Below the pieces are notes generated by a model that saw nothing but the letters and a program-made list of their open reading frames with translations, was not told the DNA's origin and did no database searches. 6,353 bases of DNA, from positions 1 to 6,353 of the forward strand of contig CAZYWA010000470.1 of the NCBI GenBank assembly GCA_964650975.1, given 5' to 3'. Shown piece by piece: positions 1 through 3,989 of this stretch (position 1 is the stretch's first letter; every line of letters starts with the position of its first letter). The position numbers and the translations under genes were made by a program. Source of the DNA: CAZYWA01 sp964650975 [NCBI: uncultured bacterium] (GTDB lineage: Bacteria > JADJOY01).

Positions 1-1014
<1,014 letters not shown>

Positions 1015-1018
1015 TCAG

Positions 1019-1044
1019 AGTGCCGCAGGCCGGGTCCGGGCACT
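1019..1044. promoter_or_regulatory. Inverted repeat in the divergent promoter region
   Basis: AGTGCC (1019-1024) and GGCACT (1039-1044) are perfect 6-bp inverted arms separated by 14 bp, midway between the divergent reductase and LysR genes. LysR-type regulators usually bind two sites in such a region, a recognition site and an activation site, so this could be one of them. The pairing is visible; its use as an operator is inferred. Short arms in GC-rich DNA can arise by chance. Confidence 0.35.
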
Positions 1045-1068
1045 AGACGGCGGTCGTTGCATGGACTT

Positions 1069-1083
1069 ATGAGCAGAGCTCAT
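1069..1083. promoter_or_regulatory. LysR-type T-N11-A palindrome (putative autoregulatory operator)
   Basis: ATGAGCAGAGCTCAT is a perfect palindrome with 6-bp arms around a 3-bp centre. It contains T1070-N11-A1082, the classic LysR box with dyad symmetry. It ends two bases before the LysR ATG at 1086, where a bound repressor would block transcription or occupy the initiation region. It also lies 103 bases upstream of the divergent reductase start. Sequence and spacing are seen; binding by the adjacent regulator is inferred from family behaviour. Its position at the regulator start implies that the promoter lies upstream, but no convincing -35/-10 pair was found. Confidence 0.55.
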
Positions 1084-1085
1084 CA

Positions 1086-1979
1086 ATGCCGCACCGGAAC
1101 CTCAACGACCTTCTCGCGTTCGTCGCGGTGGCGCGTGAACGGAGCTTCACCCGCGCCGCTGCACAGCTCGGCGTCTCGCCGTCGGCACTGAGCCACACGG
1201 TCCGGGCCCTGGAGGCGCGCTTGGGACTGCGCCTGCTGGCTCGCACGACGCGCAGCGTTTCCCCCACCGAGGCGGGCGAGCGCCTGCTCCGGACGATCGG
1301 TCCGCGTCTCGAGGAGATCGAGGCCGAGCTAGATGCGGTGAAGGAACTGCGCGAGAAGCCGGCGGGCACGATTCGCATCACCGCGCACGAGCACGCGGTG
1401 AGCACGGTGCTGTTGCCCGGCCTCGCGAAGTTCCTGCCGCTCTACCCGGAGGTGAAGGTCGAGATCACCGTCGACTACGGGCTGACCGACATCGTCGCGC
1501 AGCGCTTCGACGCGGGTGTGCGCGCCGGAGAGCAGGTGACGAGTGGAATGATCGCCGTGCGGATCGGACCGGATCTGCGGATGGCGATCGTCGGGGCGTC
1601 GTCCTACCTCACGACACGGGCGCGACCGCGGAAGCCACAGGATCTGACCGAGCACAACTGCATCGGTCTGAGGCTGCCGACCCACGGCGGGGTCTACGCC
1701 TGGGAGCTCGAGCGGAATCGACGCGAGATAAAGGTCCGGGTGGAGGGGCAGCTCATCACGAATGGAACGCCGCAGATGCTCGAGGCGGCGCTTGCTGGGC
1801 TCGGGCTGGCGTACGTGCCGGAGAGCTTGGCCGAGGCGCACATCGACGCTGGAAGGCTCGATCGGGTCCTCGAGGATTGGTGCCCGCCGTTTCCGGGATA
1901 CCACCTCTACTACCCGAGTCGGCGGCAGCATTCACCGGCGTTCGCGCTCCTCGTCGAAGCGCTGCGCTATCGAGCTTGA
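1086..1979 (+). CDS. LysR-family transcriptional regulator
   Basis: This is a cytosolic DNA-binding regulator of 297 residues, the normal length for the LysR family. Residues 5-64 form the N-terminal winged helix-turn-helix: NLNDLLAFVAVARERSFTRA, then AAAQLGVSPSALSHTVRALE with the recognition helix around 31-43, then LLARTTRSVSPTEAG. A linker helix follows at about 65-90. From about residue 93 (GTIRITAHEHA) to the end is the periplasmic-binding-protein-like effector domain, similar in pattern to the CrgA-like subgroup; the ligand is unknown. The ATG at 1086 gives the expected family N-terminus, but the Shine-Dalgarno is poor (a GAGCAGAG stretch overlapping the palindrome). Divergence from the aldo/keto reductase and the T-N11-A palindrome just upstream suggest control of itself and of the reductase. 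No frameshift or missing domain is seen. Confidence 0.95.
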   Translation: MPHRNLNDLLAFVAVARERSFTRAAAQLGVSPSALSHTVRALEARLGLRLLARTTRSVSPTEAGERLLRTIGPRLEEIEAELDAVKELREKPAGTIRITAHEHAVSTVLLPGLAKFLPLYPEVKVEITVDYGLTDIVAQRFDAGVRAGEQVTSGMIAVRIGPDLRMAIVGASSYLTTRARPRKPQDLTEHNCIGLRLPTHGGVYAWELERNRREIKVRVEGQLITNGTPQMLEAALAGLGLAYVPESLAEAHIDAGRLDRVLEDWCPPFPGYHLYYPSRRQHSPAFALLVEALRYRA

Positions 1980-1996
1980 AAGCGAAGTGACCGCCT

Positions 1997-2031
1997 CGGT
2001 GGGGATCGGCCTCGGCAGCCGGGGCCCACCG
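1997..2031 (+). terminator. Possible terminator hairpin after the LysR gene
   Basis: CGGTGGG (1997-2003) pairs with CCCACCG (2025-2031), and an inner stem pairs CGGC (2007-2010) with GCCG (2018-2021) around a 7-base loop. It starts 17 bases after the LysR stop. No T-run follows, so it is not a textbook intrinsic terminator. It could be a pausing or RNA-stabilising hairpin. Confidence 0.4.
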
Positions 2032-2109
2032 GAGAGACCCTTCGCCGCGCGGTTCAACGACACGCAAGGTGGGAGGCGAAGTGGGCAGAATCATGTGAGT
2101 TTTGCAATG

Positions 2110-2149
2110 GTGTACCCGATGCACCCTACTTTGAACCGGATCTGGCCGT
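2110..2149 (+). repeat. 40-bp direct repeat, copy 1 (left of the ParE-type pair)
   Basis: This matches 2852-2891 at 33 of 40 positions without gaps, including an exact 18-bp core CCTACTTTGAACCGGATC at 2125-2142. It lies about 100 bp beyond the toxin stop, in an otherwise gene-free stretch (1980-2250). The two copies are in the same orientation, 742 bp apart, and enclose the whole ParE-type toxin-antitoxin pair. Origin unknown: a cassette boundary, a dispersed intergenic repeat or a former element end are all possible. Confidence 0.8.
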
Positions 2150-2210
2150 GGATACACGAACGTCGGGGCTGCGCGACGCCGTTTCAGTGGCCGCCTATCT
2201 CCCTCGAATG

Positions 2211-2230
2211 CCGCCCCCTCCCGCGGGCGG
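2211..2230 (-). terminator. Weak hairpin downstream of the ParE-type toxin
   Basis: CCGCCC (2211-2216) and GGGCGG (2225-2230) form a 6-bp stem with an 8-base loop, about 20 bases past the toxin stop in the direction of transcription. There is no T-run. This is only a candidate end for the toxin-antitoxin transcript. Confidence 0.2.
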
Positions 2231-2250
2231 GCTGGTGTTCCCTGGGTGTC

Positions 2251-2571
2251 CTACTGCACCTGTCCGAGCCGCTCGATCCAGTAGAGCGGGCGCCGTTTCA
2301 GATGGACTGCGGCCACGACGAGGATCGAGTCATCCAACTCGGTGTAGACGACGGCGTACGGGAAGTCCGTGCAGCGCGCGCGCCGAACTGCGCGCTCGGT
2401 CGCCGTGTGCGCGATGACCGGGAACGAGAGGGGACGCTCGGGAATCCGGGTGAGAGCTCCGTGCAGATCGTCGATGAAGCGCGCCGCCGCGCCTGCAGAA
2501 CGCTCGGCATACCAGTCGACGATCTCCGCGATCTCGCCCTCAGCTTCCGAGACGAGCTGGACGGGCTTCAA
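2251..2571 (-). CDS. RelE/ParE-superfamily toxin
   Basis: This is a 106-residue toxin of a type II toxin-antitoxin pair. RelE/ParE-fold toxins are either ribosome-dependent mRNA endonucleases or, in the ParE branch, gyrase inhibitors; this one looks ParE-like. Visible family features are an N-terminal helix region with EAEGEIAEIVDWYAERS (9-25) and ARFIDDLHGAL (30-40), then IPERPLSFPVI (43-53), then the strand-rich C-terminus with DFPYAVVYTELDD (69-81) and HLKRRPLYWIERL (90-102), the last carrying the typical R-P-x-Y-W motif. The start is TTG at 2571; a stop lies 8 codons upstream in frame with no ATG or GTG between. That TTG overlaps the antitoxin stop (TTGA, 2568-2571), so translation is probably coupled to the antitoxin. 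The gene appears intact. The exact cellular target is not determined. Confidence 0.9.
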   Translation of the reverse strand: MKPVQLVSEAEGEIAEIVDWYAERSAGAAARFIDDLHGALTRIPERPLSFPVIAHTATERAVRRARCTDFPYAVVYTELDDSILVVAAVHLKRRPLYWIERLGQVQ

Positions 2572-2804
2572 CGGCCGAGCCGCTGCCTGAGCCGCTCACG
2601 TGCCTGTTCCCAGGAGACCGTCGCGGCCTCACCGCGCTCGACCGCCTCGACCCGACGTCGTAGCTCGTCCGCGAGTTCCTCGTCGCTGAGGTGGCCATGG
2701 GGATCCGGTGCTTCGACGCTGTCGAGCAGCCGCAGCGCAAGCCTGGTGCGCTCATCGACGTCGAGGTCGAGGGCGTCGTTCGTAACCTGTCGCGCGTCGG
2801 CCAT
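2568..2804 (-). CDS. Addiction-module antitoxin, partner of the ParE-type toxin
   Basis: This 78-residue acidic, helical protein precedes and overlaps the toxin gene by 4 bases. Its pattern fits the 'putative addiction module component' antitoxin family. It has an N-terminal helix with LDVDERTRLALRLLDSVE (14-31), a DEELADELRRRVEAVERGEA stretch (41-60), and the C-terminal VSWEQARERLRQRL (63-76) that in this family wraps around the toxin. It would neutralise the toxin and may repress the operon. The ATG at 2804 was chosen because the family N-terminus begins here; a longer reading frame to 2861 would add 19 residues without family resemblance and run through the promoter region. No Shine-Dalgarno is visible before 2804. 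Confidence is high from both sequence pattern and gene order. Confidence 0.88.
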   Translation of the reverse strand: MADARQVTNDALDLDVDERTRLALRLLDSVEAPDPHGHLSDEELADELRRRVEAVERGEAATVSWEQARERLRQRLGR

Positions 2805-2810
2805 GTCAGG

Positions 2811-2840
2811 ATGGTACGCGATCGGAAGCGATCCAGCCAA
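2811..2840 (-). promoter_or_regulatory. Candidate promoter/operator of the ParE-type pair
   Basis: Reading the minus strand, TTGGCT (2840-2835) and TACCAT (2816-2811) are separated by 18 bp and resemble weak -35 and -10 boxes. An inverted repeat, GATCG (2820-2824) and CGATC (2829-2833), lies between them and could be an antitoxin operator. The predicted transcript would start close to the ATG at 2804, leaving little or no leader. This is inference from weak consensus matches. Confidence 0.35.
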
Positions 2841-2851
2841 CGCTGGTCGTA

Positions 2852-2891
2852 GTGTCCCCAATGACTCCTACTTTGAACCGGATCCTGCCGT
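2852..2891 (+). repeat. 40-bp direct repeat, copy 2 (upstream of the ParE-type pair)
   Basis: This is the second copy of the repeat at 2110-2149, with the identical 18-bp core at 2867-2884. It lies just upstream of the candidate promoter of the ParE-type pair, outside the -35 box. It marks the boundary with the decayed toxin region to its right. Confidence 0.8.
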
Positions 2892-2974
2892 TTCTACAGG
2901 GGATCGTTGATCTGCGGCGCGCCCTCGCGGCGTGAGATGACAGGCGAGCTACGTGTTCGCGGAGCGCGTCCTGC

Positions 2975-3178
2975 TCAGCGCTCGTGTCCAAGCTCAGTGA
3001 GGCGGTCGAGCCAGTAGCCCGGTCGGCCGCGGAGTGGAGCGAGGATCACGACACGGCCATCTTGGACGCAGTAGGCGCGATTGCGCGCCGTGGAGTGGTG
3101 TCCCTGGGGGGACCACTCACCCAGCGCCCGGTCAAAATCCACGGAAGGGGCGATCGTCGAGACCGACGAGCGGCCGAC
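2975..3178 (-). pseudogene. Remnant resembling the C-terminus of a ParE-type toxin
   Basis: An open minus-strand frame from just after a TAG (3179-3181) to a TGA (2975-2977) encodes about 67 residues. Its end reads DGRVVILAPL then RGRPGYWLDRL. This parallels the intact neighbour's DDSILVVAAVHLKRRPLYWIERL region, including the R-P-x-Y-W motif and the spacing to the C-terminus. No ATG is available, and there is no N-terminal toxin domain in frame. Upstream, in another frame, is a short open stretch (AHPELAEVQRLRADDLIGR) that could be the displaced continuation, implying a frameshift near 3180. The rest of the gene-free stretch from 2862 to 3267 holds only a direct repeat and a hairpin. The similarity rests on a short segment, so a chance resemblance or an unrelated small gene remains possible. 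Confidence 0.45.
3093..3118. repeat. 26-bp inverted repeat inside the decayed toxin region
   Basis: GAGTGGT (3093-3099) pairs perfectly with ACCACTC (3112-3118). CCC (3102-3104) can pair with GGG (3107-3109), leaving a tiny loop. It lies within the decayed frame. No role is evident. Confidence 0.4.
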
Positions 3179-3267
3179 CTATCAGATCATCGGCCCGAAG
3201 GCGCTGCACCTCCGCCAACTCGGGATGAGCTTCCCCGCGATCGGTCACGCGAGTTGGCCGGATCGAA

Positions 3268-3495
3268 TCAGGCGCCCGTCTTCTCGAGGTGCTGAGCAAT
3301 CAACACCTTGATCAGGGACTGTCTGGGCACACCGAGCCGTTCCGCCTCCTTGTCGAGTGAACGGATCATCCACACGGGGAAGTCGACGTTGACTCGCTTC
3401 TGCTCCTGCGCGGGTCGGCGGGCCTTCGTGAGGTCGAGATAGCGGGTGATGTCCTCGCCGCCGTCGAACTTCTTCTCTAGGTCTTTAGCCTTCAT
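3268..3495 (-). CDS. brnA: BrnA-type antitoxin
   Basis: This 75-residue antitoxin is the partner of the BrnT-type toxin encoded just before it. The N-terminal half (1-32) is charged and probably flexible and toxin-binding, with the familiar DITRYLDLTKARRP stretch. The C-terminal half (33-71) is a ribbon-helix-helix-like DNA-binding region: KRVNVDFPVWMIRSLDKEAE (33-52), then RLGVPRQSLIKVLIAQHLE. In BrnTA systems the antitoxin dimerises through this region, binds DNA and represses its own operon. The ATG at 3495 lies within the last codons of brnT (11-bp overlap) and is preceded by a strong AGGAGG at 3505-3510, nine bases away. The toxin-first gene order is normal for this family and opposite to the neighbouring ParE-type pair. 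Confidence 0.92.
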   Translation of the reverse strand: MKAKDLEKKFDGGEDITRYLDLTKARRPAQEQKRVNVDFPVWMIRSLDKEAERLGVPRQSLIKVLIAQHLEKTGA

Positions 3496-3745
3496 AGAGA
3501 TGGACCTCCTCCCCGCGTGAACGACGCACCGAGATGATTCGGATGCGGTCCTCGCGGTAGGTGATGATTGCCGACCAGTGCTTGTCTCCGATGCGTCCGA
3601 TGACGACGTGCCTCGGTTCGTCGAGCGCGGGGGCTGGGATCTCCAGAAGGTCCGGATCGTCCCAAAGTGCCTGAGCCTCGGTGAAGTCGATCCCGTGCTT
3701 GCGCTTGTTCGTGGCGCTCTTGCGCGCGTCGAGCTCGAAGCGCAT
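3485..3745 (-). CDS. brnT: BrnT-type ribonuclease toxin
   Basis: This is an 86-residue toxin of the BrnT family, RelE-fold ribonucleases that inhibit translation; the length is typical. Family landmarks are FELDARKSATNKRKHGIDF (3-21) containing the K-H-G-x-x-F motif, DDPDLLEIP (29-37), HVVIGRIGDKHWSAIITYRE (46-65), and the C-terminal IISVRRSRGEEVHLYE (70-85), which corresponds to the conserved arginine-rich end. The ATG at 3745 gives the correct family N-terminus. There is no Shine-Dalgarno upstream, and a perfect palindrome ends directly at the start codon, so the message may be leaderless. The gene overlaps brnA by 11 bases and both form one operon. It appears intact. The family assignment is well supported; toxicity itself is inferred. 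Confidence 0.93.
   Translation of the reverse strand: MRFELDARKSATNKRKHGIDFTEAQALWDDPDLLEIPAPALDEPRHVVIGRIGDKHWSAIITYREDRIRIISVRRSRGEEVHLYEG
3505..3510 (-). promoter_or_regulatory. Strong Shine-Dalgarno for brnA inside brnT
   Basis: AGGAGG on the minus strand lies nine bases before the brnA ATG. It contrasts with the absence of any such site before brnT and would favour antitoxin synthesis over toxin from one mRNA. Confidence 0.8.
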
Positions 3746-3762
3746 GGTATAGATTCTATACC
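3746..3762. promoter_or_regulatory. Palindromic operator of brnTA
   Basis: GGTATAGATTCTATACC is a perfect palindrome, 7-bp arms around ATT, directly abutting the brnT start codon. It covers the best -10 candidate. The position and symmetry suit a site bound by the BrnA dimer for autorepression, as known for BrnTA operons. The palindrome is seen directly; binding is inferred. Its AT-richness stands out from the surrounding GC-rich DNA. Confidence 0.7.
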
Positions 3763-3782
3763 GGATCGGTAGCGTCCCACAA
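3753..3782 (-). promoter_or_regulatory. Candidate brnTA promoter
   Basis: On the minus strand TTGTGG (3782-3777) and TAGAAT (3758-3753) are separated by 18 bp. The -10 box matches five of six consensus bases, the -35 box only three. Transcription would start about at 3746, immediately before the ATG at 3745, so the toxin message would have essentially no leader. The -10 box lies inside the palindromic operator. Confidence 0.5.
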
Positions 3783-3881
3783 AGCGCTCAGGACAGACCA
3801 GTCCCTCCCTGTTCCGTCGAATGGGCGGACACGCCCGAGCAGCAGCCGGCCGGACCACCCGCGAAAACCGGGCGACGGCGT

Positions 3882-3906
3882 TCGGGACTCGCAAAGCGAG
3901 CCCCGA
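3882..3906. repeat. Hairpin-forming inverted repeat
   Basis: TCGGG-A-CTCGC pairs with GCGAG-C-CCCGA around an AAA loop: two 5-bp stems separated by one A/C mismatch. It lies in the region between the divergent brnT and exported-protein genes, so it is unlikely to be a terminator. A small second stem (GCGGA 3912-3916 with TCCGC 3921-3925) follows. It may be a dispersed palindromic repeat. Confidence 0.5.
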
Positions 3907-3959
3907 CACCCGCGGATGACTCCGCCAAAATCACGTCCTGCTAGTCTTGCTGCTTCGAT

Positions 3960-3981
3960 CTTTCGCCCCTCTTTGCGAAAG
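3960..3981 (+). promoter_or_regulatory. Leader hairpin before the exported-protein gene
   Basis: CTTTCGC (3960-3966) pairs perfectly with GCGAAAG (3975-3981) around an 8-base loop. It ends one base before the AGGA Shine-Dalgarno (3983-3986) of the gene starting at 3990. As RNA it could influence ribosome access or message stability. No terminator-like T-run follows. Confidence 0.45.
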
Positions 3982-3989
3982 CAGGACAC

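Noticed and set aside
2110-2891. The two 40-bp repeats as terminal inverted repeats of an insertion sequence
   Set aside because: They are in direct, not inverted, orientation, and there is no transposase between them.
1762-2910. Long plus-strand frame crossing the end of LysR, the repeat and the ParE-type pair
   Set aside because: It overlaps well-recognised genes, has low-complexity R/S-rich composition and no domain; it is open because stop codons are rare in GC-rich DNA.
2136-3767. CCGGATC at each boundary of the toxin blocks (2136, 2878, 3258, 3761)
   Set aside because: The heptamer also occurs elsewhere in the window (near 844, 1570 and 5701), so its frequency in this GATC-rich genome explains it. 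Only the longer 40-bp match at two of the sites is meaningful.
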